A stretch of 64,000 nt of DNA. Origin: Anaerolineae bacterium. Its GTDB lineage: Bacteria; Chloroflexota; Anaerolineae; DRVO01. Where the stretch lies: contig JABLXR010000012.1 in assembly GCA_013178015.1 (NCBI GenBank), forward strand, positions 36,208 to 100,207, written 5' to 3'. The position numbers and the translations under genes are program-made. Every line of letters begins with the position of its first letter. The stretch's first letter is position 1. Positions 1 through 9,000 of this stretch are shown in pieces. A model generated the notes under the pieces. The model saw only the letters and a program-made list of their open reading frames with translations, did no database searches and was not told the DNA's origin.

Positions 1-625
1 CCAGCAGTCGCGCACTCACAATGAGGCCCGGCTCCCCCAGCAACCGCTCGAGCTTACAGCGCAGCCAGGACATGTGGGTGTAGAGCACCCTCCTGTCCTG
101 TCGGGCATGCGTCCCCCACACCCTTTCGGCCAGCTCGGCGGAGCCAACGAACTGCCCCCGGGCTGCCATCAGCTCGCTCAGGATGGCTGTCTCGATAGGA
201 GTCAGGCTGGCGGAGCGCTGCCCCTGGGTCAAGGTCCGTGATCCCCGATCCAGCACAAAACCGAAGGCACTGACCAGTGCCCGCTCTCGAGCGATGGCGG
301 ATCGTATGGCGTGCGAGAGCTGGTCCGACGTCACCGGATAGTAGAGCACTGCCGCGAAGCGATCGTCCCATCCGGTCACCCCGCCATCGCACACTACGAC
401 GAAAGGCGCCCCGCCTGCCGCTCTCCGGAGGTAACGTTCCCCTCCCCGCCCTCCTAGGCGTCGCCAGTCGGTCAGCACTACAGCATGCGGGCGCAGCGCC
501 GCCAGGCTTGCCCGCGCCTCCCGCCAACCAGCAAAGCGAGCGACCTCGAACTGGGCCTCACTCAGCAACCGTTCCAGTTCCTCTCCCGTCTCGAGGTTGG
601 CATCCACAACTGCCACCGTGTACAC
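1..625 (-). CDS. OmpR-type response regulator-like protein, degenerate receiver (C-terminus cut off)
   Basis: The frame runs from GTG at 625 off the left edge (208 codons visible). GGAG lies 8 bases before the GTG and an in-frame TGA closes the frame just upstream, so this start is well placed. Residues 1-105 look like a receiver domain with a possible phosphoacceptor Asp53 in the context LTDW. The usual second acidic residue beside Asp8 is absent and the conserved Lys is Tyr96 (YYPVT). Residues about 118-208 read as a PhoB/OmpR winged helix: SLTPIETAIL, ELAERVWG, then YTHMSWLRCKLE as recognition helix. It is probably a transcription factor with weak or no phosphorylation switching. No partner kinase adjoins it in the window. 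The family call is firm; the target is unknown. Confidence 0.75.
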   Translation of the reverse strand, partial: MYTVAVVDANLETGEELERLLSEAQFEVARFAGWREARASLAALRPHAVVLTDWRRLGGRGGERYLRRAAGGAPFVVVCDGGVTGWDDRFAAVLYYPVTSDQLSHAIRSAIARERALVSAFGFVLDRGSRTLTQGQRSASLTPIETAILSELMAARGQFVGSAELAERVWGTHARQDRRVLYTHMSWLRCKLERLLGEPGLIVSARLL

Positions 626-718
626 GGATCAGGCTCCAAGCTTGAGGCTCTGTCGGCCAAGGTGGTCTGCGTTCCCGATAGTTGCATCGGGCGCGGCCCC
701 CAGCCGCCTTCCCAAGCG

Positions 719-747
719 ACTATAGCCTATCCTCGGGGCCCCCTCAA
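719..747 (-). promoter_or_regulatory. Candidate promoter of the response regulator gene
   Basis: On the minus strand TTGAGG (747-742) and TATAGT (724-719) are separated by 17 bases, about 95 bases before the GTG start at 625. The same TAGGCTATAGT string also occurs ahead of the sugar-binding protein gene (-10 at 15757-15752). Assigned by pattern only. Confidence 0.4.
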
Positions 748-868
748 AGCCTGACCGGCGCCACCAGCCGGCGGCGAAGCCTGGCCTGGTTCCAGCTGCC
801 GCGACTGCTCCGGTCTCTCGCGAGCTTCGGTACTTGAGGCAGGGGTACTGGCTGCTGTCGGCATCGGA

Positions 869-877
869 TGCTAGAAT
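869..877 (+). promoter_or_regulatory. Extended -10 promoter of hpt
   Basis: TG-C-TAGAAT sits about 30 bases before the hpt ATG at 908. No good -35 hexamer is seen 17 bases upstream, which is usual for extended -10 promoters. Similar TGCTAYAAT strings precede queH, folC and the gene at 41037. Confidence 0.4.
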
Positions 878-907
878 CGGCCACACCCATGAGGCTGAGG
901 TTTTGCC

Positions 908-1456
908 ATGCTCACCGACGATGTAGCCCGAGTCTTGATCAGCGAGGAGAGCATCCAGAAGCGGGTGCGCGAGCTGGGTGCGCAAGTGTCTGCCGACTAT
1001 CGGGGCCAGGACCTGCTCCTGCTGTGCATCCTCAAAGGCGGCATCGTCTTTCTTACCGACCTGATGCGGCACATCGAGATCCCCCATGGCATCGAGTTCA
1101 TGGCCATCTCCAGCTACGGAGCGGCCACCGAGAGCTCGGGCATCGTCCGGATAGTGATGGACCTCGAGACGTCCATCCTGGACCGCAACGTGCTCATCGT
1201 CGAGGACATCGTGGACACCGGCAACACCCTGGCGTACGTGAAGAGCATGCTGCAGACGCGAGGGCCCCGCAGCCTCAGAGTGTGTTCCCTGCTGAGCAAG
1301 CCCGACAGGCGGGAAGTGGAAGTAGAGCTGGATTACGTGGGGTTCGACATCCCCAATGAGTTCGTGGTCGGGTACGGACTGGACTACAACGAGAGGTACC
1401 GCAACCTGCGCTTCATCGGCGTCCTCAAGCCCGAGCTCTACCGCTCGGAGGCCTGA
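908..1456 (+). CDS. hpt: Hypoxanthine phosphoribosyltransferase
   Basis: 182 aa, normal length for the family. It transfers the phosphoribosyl group of PRPP to hypoxanthine or guanine in cytoplasmic purine salvage. The PRPP-binding motif VLIVEDIVDTGNTL spans about residues 95-108, with Glu99-Asp100 and Asp103-Thr-Gly. The early LKGG loop (about 43-46) and a Lys-Pro-Asp at 131-133 also fit the family. A GAGG precedes the ATG by about 9 bases. Its TGA is immediately followed by the stop of the convergent radical SAM gene, the two stops forming the palindrome TGATCA. The purine phosphorylase at 10348 is a likely metabolic partner. The alternative names hprT and gpt cannot be separated by eye. 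Confidence 0.93.
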   Translation: MLTDDVARVLISEESIQKRVRELGAQVSADYRGQDLLLLCILKGGIVFLTDLMRHIEIPHGIEFMAISSYGAATESSGIVRIVMDLETSILDRNVLIVEDIVDTGNTLAYVKSMLQTRGPRSLRVCSLLSKPDRREVEVELDYVGFDIPNEFVVGYGLDYNERYRNLRFIGVLKPELYRSEA

Positions 1457-2689
1457 TCAGCCTTCGGGTCTACCCTCGCCGGCGGTCTCCCTGGGCTTCT
1501 CCACCACCGACACGAACCCACCGAAAAGGCGGTATTCGTCCATGCGGCAGGAGTTGATGAGCTTGCCGTCGTATACCGTCATGTCCGGACAGCTATCGCA
1601 CATATCGGCCCTTCCATCGGGCTGCAGGTCCGGCGCCTGGATCACCGATATACTCTGCACGTACACCGGCTCTAGCAGTCGACCCGGGCGGGCGAGGATG
1701 CCCCGCCACCACCTGGCCGCCGCTGGCCTCAGCACGGGATCCCACGCCGCCAGCAGGAACACCTTGGCCCCCACCCGAGCTGTGGAGGGATAGGCGACGT
1801 AGGTGCCCTGCCACAGATGGTGAGCCACTTGGGCCACCTCCATGCTTCGAGGGCCAAGCGACCCATACACCTCGTCGCCGCTCCCCACCATCGCGCCTGT
1901 CAGCCACTTGAGGGAGTCGTGTCTGATGCTGCCTCCCAGATAGGCCGATGCCTCGTACTCCGGCAGTTCGCCCTTTACCACCCGGTAGACATCGGGAGAG
2001 GCGACGAACTCCTCGTCGAACGACTCCGTCACGTAGCTTAGCCGCGAGATATCCACCTCGCGATCGGCGGAATCACGCGCCTCGGCCGTATCGCTGGCAG
2101 CGGTCCGGTAGGTGATGAACACCAGGCCATGCACCCGGCCGAGGTTGCTCCGTCCCCAGCGCACCACGTCAGGAATGGAGTCCAAGGTATCGGCGTACAC
2201 GGTCGAGTTGAACACCAGGTAGAGCCCCCCGGTCGCCGACACCATGTCGGTAAGCTGCTGCCGCAGCTCGTTGAGCTCAGCCTCGCTCTTGCCTCGCCAG
2301 CCAGGGCGGTCCTGGTGGCTGTCGACGTGTATGGTGAAGCCGGCCAGGCCGGCCCGCTTGAGGTCTTGAAGCAATTCGGGGGTGAGAGCCTTGCCATTGG
2401 TGAGAAGGATGGGCTTGATGCCGCTCTCGGCGATGAGAGCCACTACGTCAAGGATGCGGGGATGGAGCAGAGGCTCGCCCCCGGCGATAGAGACGTTATC
2501 CGGGTTGCGCCACCGCCGGAAGAACCGGAGCTCCTCGTCAATCTGCTCCAGAGGCTTGTGGCCCGTGAGCCTCTGCCGGTAGCAGCCCTCACAGTGAATG
2601 TTGCAGATGTCGGTGACCTCGAGCCACGCGATGGGGTTGTCGTTCATCGACCAGGGCAGCCGGTAGAGATTGCGTTTGTCCAGGGTCAT
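1457..2689 (-). CDS. Radical SAM protein with C-terminal cysteine cluster
   Basis: 410 aa from the ATG at 2689, chosen because GGAGGAGG lies just upstream; a TTG at 2707 would include the ribosome site in the coding region. Residues 29-36 carry the CxxxCxxC signature (CNIHCEGC) that binds the S-adenosylmethionine iron-sulfur cluster, followed by the AGGEPLLHP motif. The C-terminus has more cysteines (CDSCPDM and INSC), recalling the auxiliary-cluster (SPASM-like) domains of enzymes acting on peptides or proteins. The substrate is not identifiable; no precursor peptide gene was seen nearby. It converges on hpt with no spacer. The superfamily is certain, the subfamily open. Confidence 0.8.
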   Translation of the reverse strand: MTLDKRNLYRLPWSMNDNPIAWLEVTDICNIHCEGCYRQRLTGHKPLEQIDEELRFFRRWRNPDNVSIAGGEPLLHPRILDVVALIAESGIKPILLTNGKALTPELLQDLKRAGLAGFTIHVDSHQDRPGWRGKSEAELNELRQQLTDMVSATGGLYLVFNSTVYADTLDSIPDVVRWGRSNLGRVHGLVFITYRTAASDTAEARDSADREVDISRLSYVTESFDEEFVASPDVYRVVKGELPEYEASAYLGGSIRHDSLKWLTGAMVGSGDEVYGSLGPRSMEVAQVAHHLWQGTYVAYPSTARVGAKVFLLAAWDPVLRPAAARWWRGILARPGRLLEPVYVQSISVIQAPDLQPDGRADMCDSCPDMTVYDGKLINSCRMDEYRLFGGFVSVVEKPRETAGEGRPEG

Positions 2690-2922
2690 GGTGCCTCCTC
2701 CCAGCAACGACCTGGCCTATCCTGGGTCTCAGGGCACTGAGCGACGCGCCGGCAGCAGAGGCCTCGACGACCCATGGAAGGCGCCCCCCTAGCGGAGGGC
2801 ATCCCCAACCAGTGGCGGGCCGACGTCGAGCATCTCACATCCAGTCTCGACCATGGCTCGATTCTGGCGGGGATTATCGCCGCTCCCACCCGATCGGTCA
2901 ACCGGCAATCCGCACCAACAGA

Positions 2923-2953
2923 GAGCCCTCCCCCGTGTTCCGGGAGAGGGCTC
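2923..2953 (-). terminator. Hairpin terminator behind tRNA-Arg
   Basis: Arms 2923-2935 and 2941-2953 pair over 13 positions with one wobble around a 5-base loop, starting 13 bases after the tRNA 3' end. The T-tract is poor (TCTGTT). Confidence 0.6.
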
Positions 2954-2966
2954 CTGGGATCGGGCC

Positions 2967-3043
2967 TGGTACCCCAGGAGGGATTCGAACCCCCGGCCCA
3001 CTGCTTAGAAGGCAGTTGCTCTGTCCAGCTGAGCTACTGGGGC
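2967..3043 (-). tRNA. tRNA-Arg (anticodon TCT)
   Basis: A 77-base cloverleaf read on the minus strand. The acceptor stem GCCCCAG pairs with CTGGGGT (G-U at the first pair), and discriminator A is followed by an encoded CCA. The anticodon arm is CTGC-CTTCTAA-GCAG, giving anticodon TCT, which reads AGA/AGG. The T-loop GTTCGAATC is standard. The CCA is encoded here, unlike tRNA-Gly at 62250. Confidence 0.95.
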
Positions 3044-3080
3044 ACTATGCAAGCATAATATCACGACCGGGAACGGTCGG

Positions 3081-3617
3081 TCAATCGCCGTCCCGACAGA
3101 GGTACACCGCCAACCCGCTCGACTCGCCCCGCAGGCCGCACAGGCTCATCCCTTCGCCCTGCAGCTGGCGAGTCAGCACCGCTTGGCCCGCCTGCGCGAG
3201 AGGCACACCTATCCGTTCCCGCCACGGCTCCGGCAGCCAGCTCAGCGGCAACCTCAGCTGCCCGAAGAGTACCCCAGCCGGGCGCAGATCGGCCGCACCC
3301 TGCCTCGCCTCAAGCTCTAGGCCGAGCCTGGGTAGCCGCATACCGCCGATCCAGTCGGCCCACACCAGGATGCTCCCGCACTCCCCGGGCCCCACCTCGC
3401 GGAGCCTCAACCTGCCGCCGGCCAACGGCACGGCGACGGACGACACCTCCCGGCTTACTCCGCCCCAGGGGACCTCCGCCCGGATGAGCCAGCCTGTGGG
3501 CGCGTCCTCTCCACAGATGTCCTCCGTGCCCCCCACTAGTGACACCACCGCCAGGGCAGAGAAGGACAATGCCGCCCCGATCACGAGGCCGGCGACCACT
3601 CCCATGCCTACCCTCAT
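3081..3617 (-). CDS. Hypothetical membrane-anchored protein
   Basis: 178 aa with one N-terminal hydrophobic segment (about residues 5-28, GVVAGLVIGAALSFSALAVV) and a soluble remainder with four cysteines that would lie outside the membrane. It starts at ATG 3617, overlapping the stop of the upstream gene by four bases (ATGA), so the two are translationally coupled. The general plan (short anchor, beta-rich body) matches its neighbour, and the two may form a complex or be distant paralogues. I recognise no family. Confidence 0.6.
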   Translation of the reverse strand: MRVGMGVVAGLVIGAALSFSALAVVSLVGGTEDICGEDAPTGWLIRAEVPWGGVSREVSSVAVPLAGGRLRLREVGPGECGSILVWADWIGGMRLPRLGLELEARQGAADLRPAGVLFGQLRLPLSWLPEPWRERIGVPLAQAGQAVLTRQLQGEGMSLCGLRGESSGLAVYLCRDGD

Positions 3618-4201
3618 GGCTCTGCCTCCGGCCCTACCAGCACGAGCACCACCGAGTCCGCCTCAGTGCGAATCTCCTCCATGCACCAGCCGGAACCAAG
3701 TGCTCGCTCCAACTCAACCTGTAAGCTCCCAGCCAGGCGCGCTAGCAGCGGGTGCGTCATCGCTGTAGCTTCAGTCGCGTCCATTCCGCCAGGCAGCTCG
3801 CTGCTCAGCAGCCGGAACTCCAGGTTGCCATCCCGCACTGTCACCCCAAGTCGAAATGACACCGGGAGCCCCAGCTCCCGACCTAGAACGGTCATCGTCG
3901 CCTGCCCGCGGATCACGAGCTCGTTGCCGGGCATGGCCTCTACCTCGATGCCCTGCAGCGGACCACCGGCTAGGGAGGCCGATACTAGCCGCCCGAGGTA
4001 CTCCTCCGACAAGGCGACGCTCACTCGGTCCTCGGCGATCGTCGCCCGGTCAGCGCCCACGGGGGACGGTTCTCGAGCCACCAGGCCCACCAGGACGTAC
4101 ACCACCACTCCCAGGAGCAGACCTGGGAGCAGGGCACAGCCGCATCCGAGAGCCCCGGAGCGCTCGTTGTCCACCGTATCCTCCACGCCCGCCTGTTTCA
4201 T
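3614..4201 (-). CDS. Hypothetical membrane-anchored protein, LmeA-like fold possible
   Basis: 195 aa. Residues about 18-42 form a transmembrane anchor (ALGCGCALLPGLLLGVVVYV). The rest resembles small lipid-binding-type envelope domains: a region with SEEYLGRLVSASL, a VRDGNLEFRLLSSEL strand pair, and a hydrophobic C-terminus (SVVLVLVG). This recalls DUF2993/LmeA-type proteins, but only in general pattern. It is the first gene of a two-gene unit with 3081-3617. A possible promoter ends only a few bases before the ATG. Confidence 0.55.
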   Translation of the reverse strand: MKQAGVEDTVDNERSGALGCGCALLPGLLLGVVVYVLVGLVAREPSPVGADRATIAEDRVSVALSEEYLGRLVSASLAGGPLQGIEVEAMPGNELVIRGQATMTVLGRELGLPVSFRLGVTVRDGNLEFRLLSSELPGGMDATEATAMTHPLLARLAGSLQVELERALGSGWCMEEIRTEADSVVLVLVGPEAEP

Positions 4202-4213
4202 GAACGAGGCAAG

Positions 4214-4241
4214 AGTATCCGCTATCCCAGAGAACAGTCAA
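4214..4241 (-). promoter_or_regulatory. Candidate promoter of the 4201-3081 gene pair
   Basis: On the minus strand TTGACT (4241-4236), a 16-base gap, then GATACT (4219-4214). The implied start of transcription is only about 6 bases before the ATG at 4201. Confidence 0.35.
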
Positions 4242-4317
4242 TGACTGTCACACCGGCTGCGCCCTCGGTACGCCGCCAGTCCTCTCCGCGTGCGTCTGCT
4301 CACCGTCACCGGTCCGA

Positions 4318-4326
4318 TGCTATAAT
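4318..4326 (+). promoter_or_regulatory. Extended -10 promoter of queH, leaderless
   Basis: TG-C-TATAAT ends at 4326 and the queH ATG is at 4333, so transcription should begin at or beside the start codon. There is no Shine-Dalgarno sequence at proper spacing, which fits a leaderless mRNA. Confidence 0.55.
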
Positions 4327-4332
4327 GGCAGG

Positions 4333-4938
4333 ATGATAAGTGAGCCAGACCCACAGCCTTCTGATGCCATACTGCTGCACGTATGCTGCGCTCCCTGTGC
4401 CACCTATCCCCTCGAGCGCCTGCGCGACGCGGGGCTGCAGGTGCGCGGCTACTGGTACAACCCCAACATCCACCCCTGGAAGGAGCACGAAGCCCGCCGC
4501 GAAAGCCTGGTCCAGTACTCAGCTGAGGTGGCCCTGCCCGTCGAATGGGAGCCAGGGTACAACGCTGTCGCCTTTCTGCGCGCTGTCGCCGGCCGCGAAG
4601 ATGCCCGAGACCGGTGCCGTATCTGCTATGCCCTGCGCTTGCAGGCGACGGCCGCCCGGGCCAGGCTGCTAGGCATACGCCTCTTCAGCACCACGCTCCT
4701 CATCAGCCCTTATCAGGATCAGGACCTGATTCGCGCCGCGGGCGAGGAGGCAGCAGCCGCCCACGGGGTGGAGTTCCGCTTCGAGGACTTCCGCCCGGGA
4801 TGGTCGGTGAGGGGACAGCGCCTGCGTCAGCACGGCCTCTACCGCCAACAATACTGCGGCTGCCTTTTCAGCGAGTTCGAGCGCTACACCGGGCTTCCCA
4901 TAGCGCGGGCAGCGGAGATGCCCCTTGAAGACGTCTGA
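4333..4938 (+). CDS. queH: Epoxyqueuosine reductase QueH
   Basis: 201 aa, family length. QueH (formerly DUF208) reduces epoxyqueuosine to queuosine in tRNA using an iron-sulfur centre, replacing the B12-dependent QueG. The family cysteines are all present: Cys18-Cys19 and Cys22 (HVCCAPC), Cys95 and Cys98 (CRIC), and Cys175 and Cys177 (YCGC). The WYNPNIHPWKEH stretch at about 41-52 is also typical. The end overlaps queA by 14 bases. Together the two genes cover the last two steps that build the queuosine cyclopentenediol on tRNA. Confidence 0.93.
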   Translation: MISEPDPQPSDAILLHVCCAPCATYPLERLRDAGLQVRGYWYNPNIHPWKEHEARRESLVQYSAEVALPVEWEPGYNAVAFLRAVAGREDARDRCRICYALRLQATAARARLLGIRLFSTTLLISPYQDQDLIRAAGEEAAAAHGVEFRFEDFRPGWSVRGQRLRQHGLYRQQYCGCLFSEFERYTGLPIARAAEMPLEDV

Positions 4939-5974
4939 GTTCGACTACGACCTCCCCCCTGACCTTATCGCTCAGACTCCCATAGAGCCCCGCGACGCCG
5001 CCCGCATGCTCGTGTTGTGCCGCGACACCGGGGAGGTCAGGCACGACCGCTTCGCCGATTTCCCTACCTACCTTCACCCCGGCGACGTCCTCGTCCTCAA
5101 CCGCACCAGGGTCCTCCCTGCCCGCCTCTGGGCCCGGAAGATACCCGCCGGCGGCCGAGTGGAGCTTCTCCTGCTGAGCCGCACCACAGACTCTACCTGG
5201 GAGGCTCTCGTCCGCGGCCGCAGGGTGCCTGTCGGGACGGAGCTGGAGGTGACCGGGCCATCCGAGTCCGAGCCCGGCCCGCGTGCGTGCGTGACTGGTG
5301 TCAGCCCCTCCGGCGGCCGGCTGATCCGCTTTGAGGAGCCCCCCGAGACCTGGCTGGAGCGGTACGGGCGCGTGCCCCTCCCTCCCTACATCCACCGGCA
5401 TCTAGAGGACCCGGAGCGGTATCAGACTGTGTACTCCGACACTCCAGGCTCAGTGGCCGCCCCCACCGCCGGCCTCCACTTCACCCCCGCCATGCTCGAC
5501 AGGTTAAGGGCGACCGGGGTGCACGTGGAGTACGTGACGCTGCACGTGGGCCTGGACACGTTCCGCCCCGTGACCGAGGAACAAGTGGAAGACCACACCA
5601 TCCACTCGGAATGGTGCGAGGTCACCCCCGAGGTCAGCGCCCGCTTGACCCGGGCCAAGGAGGAGGGCCGACGCATAGTGGCAGTGGGGACCACCGTGGT
5701 CAGGACCTTGGAGACCTCAGCGGCGCAAGCCGCAGCCGCGGGGGCAGATGACGTACTGGTCCCTTTCGCCGGGCGAACGTCGCTGTTCATCCTGCCGGGC
5801 TTCCGCTTCCGGGCCGTGGACGTCCTGCTGACCAACTTCCACCTGCCTCGCTCGCCACTCCTGCTGCTGGTGTCGGCGTTTGCTGGCCGGGAGCGCATCT
5901 TGGCCGCCTACCGGGAGGCAGTGTGCCTGCGGTATCGTTTCTTCAGCTTCGGCGATTGCATGCTGATTATGTAG
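4925..5974 (+). CDS. queA: S-adenosylmethionine:tRNA ribosyltransferase-isomerase QueA
   Basis: 349 aa, full length. QueA transfers and rearranges the ribose of S-adenosylmethionine onto preQ1 in tRNA, giving epoxyqueuosine, the substrate of QueH encoded just upstream. The N-terminus MKTSEFDYDLPPDLIAQ, the VAAPTAGLHFTP motif (about residues 177-188), the LHVGLDTFRPV stretch and the C-terminal YRFFSFGDCMLI are family hallmarks. The start is TTG at 4925; no in-frame ATG or GTG fits, and family homology begins exactly there. The 14-base overlap with queH implies coupling. Confidence 0.95.
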   Translation: MKTSEFDYDLPPDLIAQTPIEPRDAARMLVLCRDTGEVRHDRFADFPTYLHPGDVLVLNRTRVLPARLWARKIPAGGRVELLLLSRTTDSTWEALVRGRRVPVGTELEVTGPSESEPGPRACVTGVSPSGGRLIRFEEPPETWLERYGRVPLPPYIHRHLEDPERYQTVYSDTPGSVAAPTAGLHFTPAMLDRLRATGVHVEYVTLHVGLDTFRPVTEEQVEDHTIHSEWCEVTPEVSARLTRAKEEGRRIVAVGTTVVRTLETSAAQAAAAGADDVLVPFAGRTSLFILPGFRFRAVDVLLTNFHLPRSPLLLLVSAFAGRERILAAYREAVCLRYRFFSFGDCMLIM

Positions 5975-6049
5975 TGCCCGGCGGTCAGTACGCAGCGGCC
6001 GTCGCACGGCGCGGAATGCGGGTCGCCTCTAGCCGCCGGGTGCTGTGCC

Positions 6050-9000
6050 CTAGCTCCCCAGCCGGACCTTGAACGTCCGTATCTGGTAGGGCAGGTAGTG
6101 GAAGCTCAGCTCCTGCCCGTCGATCGAGACAGGCTGCTCTCCATCTTCGATCAGGTTGCATTCGTGCGCTTCCTCGATGGGCAAGCCGAAGCGAAGGCGT
6201 CCGTTTCCTCTTCTGCCGTGAGCCTCGTACACTCTGACCACCAGCCGGTCGTCGTCCTCCGCTTTCTTCACCGTCTCCACCACCAAGTTGCCGGAGCTCG
6301 CCCACACCAACGACCACGTCGGAGGGAGGTCACCCGAGTGTCCGGCCTCCAGCCGGCCGATCAGGGGCAGGTTGAGGTCCGCCGCCTGCTCCAGCGTTCC
6401 CGGGCGCCAGTCCCCGGCGTGAGGATACAGGGAATAGGTGAAACGATGCTCCCCCTGGTCGGCTTCCGGGTCCGGAGAGGTAGCGCTCTTAAGGAGAGAG
6501 AGACGCATCACGTGGTCGTGGATGTCGTATCCGTACTTGCAGTCGTTGAGCAGGCTGACGCCGTAATCCCCCTCCGACAGATCGGCCCAGCGCTGAGCCG
6601 GCACCTCGAAGCGGGCGTAGTCCCAGCTGGTGTTGCGGTGAGTGGGACGCTCGATGTTGCCGAACTGGATCTCGTAGGTCGCCCGCGGGCTGAGGACGGC
6701 CACCGGGAAGGCTACCTTGAGGAGGAGGTGCCGCTCGTGCCAGTCCACCCACGTCTCGAAGTCTACCCGGGGTACATCGGCGTAGACGTACGCCCTCTGG
6801 ACCAGGGCGGAGTGCAGGAACTGCCGGCGGAACTCCAGCCCGGCCCGAACCGGGCCTTCTTCGATCACGGTGACCTCGGCGGGCCCGTCCACCTCCCACA
6901 TCTTCTCCTCGTAGAACACGTCTATGTTCCAGGCATCGTTGTTGAGGGGCTTGTCCTCGAATAGCAGCAGGCGGTTGCCCTTCTCGCCTTGGGCCATGAC
7001 TTCGCGCCCGCGGCGCTTGTCCACCAGCGACCAGATGCGGCCGGCCTCGTCAAACTGCACCCGCAGGTGAGGGCTCTCGAGCAGTCCAACAGCGGCTGCC
7101 ACCGGCGAGCCGCCGGAGAGGAGCTGGTCGGTCACTAGCAGGCGCTTCCAACCGTAGGCTGGCACTCCGCGTACCGAGGCCAGAGCCCTGCCGTCCGACA
7201 GGTGCTGCACCAGCACCGGGGTGCCGTCTTCGTCGGTCAGGCCGATGTGGCCGCTGCCTTCCGGCAGGTCCACCGCAGCCACCCCGCTGCGCTCGAAACC
7301 CAGACCGTTGTACACCAGTACCGAGTCCTGCTCCGTCCGCACCCGTCCTGCCAGGGCCCCCAGTGCCTCCTCCGCGATCTGCCCCGTCGTCTCCAGCACT
7401 CGACCATACTGCTGGGCCGATTCCGCGTACACCTCGCCGATGGAAGACCCGGGCAGAATGTCGTGGAACTGGTTGAGCAGGACCGTCTGCCAGCTGCGGT
7501 TAAGAGCCTCCGAGGGATAGCCGCCTCCGTACAGGTGATGGGTAGCGGCCAGGGCCTCAGCCTGATGCAGGCCCAGCTCGGCCTTGCGATTCAGCCGTTT
7601 GGTGCGCGCCTGGGAGGTATAGGTGCCGCGATGGAACTCCAGGTACAGCTCTCCGTTCCATACCGGCGCCGACGCCCGCACTGCCTCAAGCCCGCGGAAG
7701 AACTCGTCCGCCCGACCGATGCGGTACCGGGGCAGGCCTGGCATGTTCCGCAGCCGCCTGGCCGTCTCCAGCATGTCTGCCGACGGACCTCCCCCGCCGT
7801 CCCCGTAGCCGAAGGCGTGTAGCAGCGAGGCGTTGAGTCGCTTCTGCTGATAGGCGTCCCACGTGCCTTTCACCTCCTCCGCGGTGAGCCTGCCGTTGTA
7901 GGTGGCGAACCAGGACTGTGAAGGAGTGGTGATGAAGTGCGCCAGCACCTGCGTCCCGTCCAGCCCCTGCCAGCGGAATGTGTCATAGGGGAACCGGTTG
8001 AACTCGTTCCAGCTTATCTTGGTGGTCATGAAGTACTTGATGCCGCTTCGGGCCATGATCTGGGGGAGCGCCCAGGTGTAGCCGAACACGTCCGGCAGCC
8101 ACAGAAGCTCGGATTCCACCCCGAACTCGCGCCTCAGGAAGCGCTTCCCGAAGAGCACCTGCCGCACCAGGGATTCCCCTCCAGTTATGTTGAGATCGGC
8201 CTCCAACCACATTGCCCCGGTGGCCTCCCAGCGTCCCTCGGCCACACGGCGCTTGACTTCCTCGTACTCCTCCGGGAAGTCCTTCCGGAAGAAGGCATAC
8301 AGCTGGGGCTGCGACTGGAGGAACCGGTACTCGGGGTACTGCTCCATCAGCCGTAGGACGGTCAGGAAGGTCCGGCCTGTCTTCTTGCGTGTGTGTAGGA
8401 GCGTCCAGAGCCAGGCTACGTCTATGTGAGCGTGACCCACTCCGACCACCTCGGGCCTGTCCACCGCGCCGGGCCGATCGTAGAGTCGCTCTCTCAGGGC
8501 CTCTCGCGCCCGTTTCGCCGACTCCCCAAAGGCCTCACCCAGCGGCTCCCGGAAGTCCAGAGCTCGGATGGCCTCCTCCAGGGCGTTGATTATCTGCACT
8601 CGCTCGTAGGAATCCTCCGAGAGCAGCCGGGCGCTATCCAGCGCCACCCGAGCGTCGTAGTAGAACCCGCGCACGTCCTCATCTATCATGACCAACTCGA
8701 TGCCACCAAATCGGTGGAGGTCCGGCCGGGTGCCGCTGTAGGCCTCGAGCGCCAGGACGTGCTCTCCTGACCTCATCGCCGGCGGAAGCAGCACCTCCTT
8801 GTGGTACACGTCCACCCCCTGCCGGGGCACACCATCGAGGTAAGCGGTGGCGTCGGGCCCGGAGACGTGCATGCCCTCCGAGAGTTCGACCCGAAGCGCG
8901 ACAGGCTGATCCCCCCAGTCAGGGGGAACGCGAAAGCGAGCCCGAATGGTCACCGCGACATCCCGGCCGCCCCAGAAGTGCGGGAGGGTCACGGCCTCCC

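Noticed and set aside
100..130. Apparent frameshift in the left-edge response regulator
   Set aside because: Recounting the G-run at 111-116 restores one continuous frame through the winged helix.
5977..6040. CCCGGCGG/CCGCCGGG hairpin as terminator between queA and the mannosidase
   Set aside because: An 8-base-pair stem with a 48-base loop is weak in GC-rich DNA and has no T-tract.
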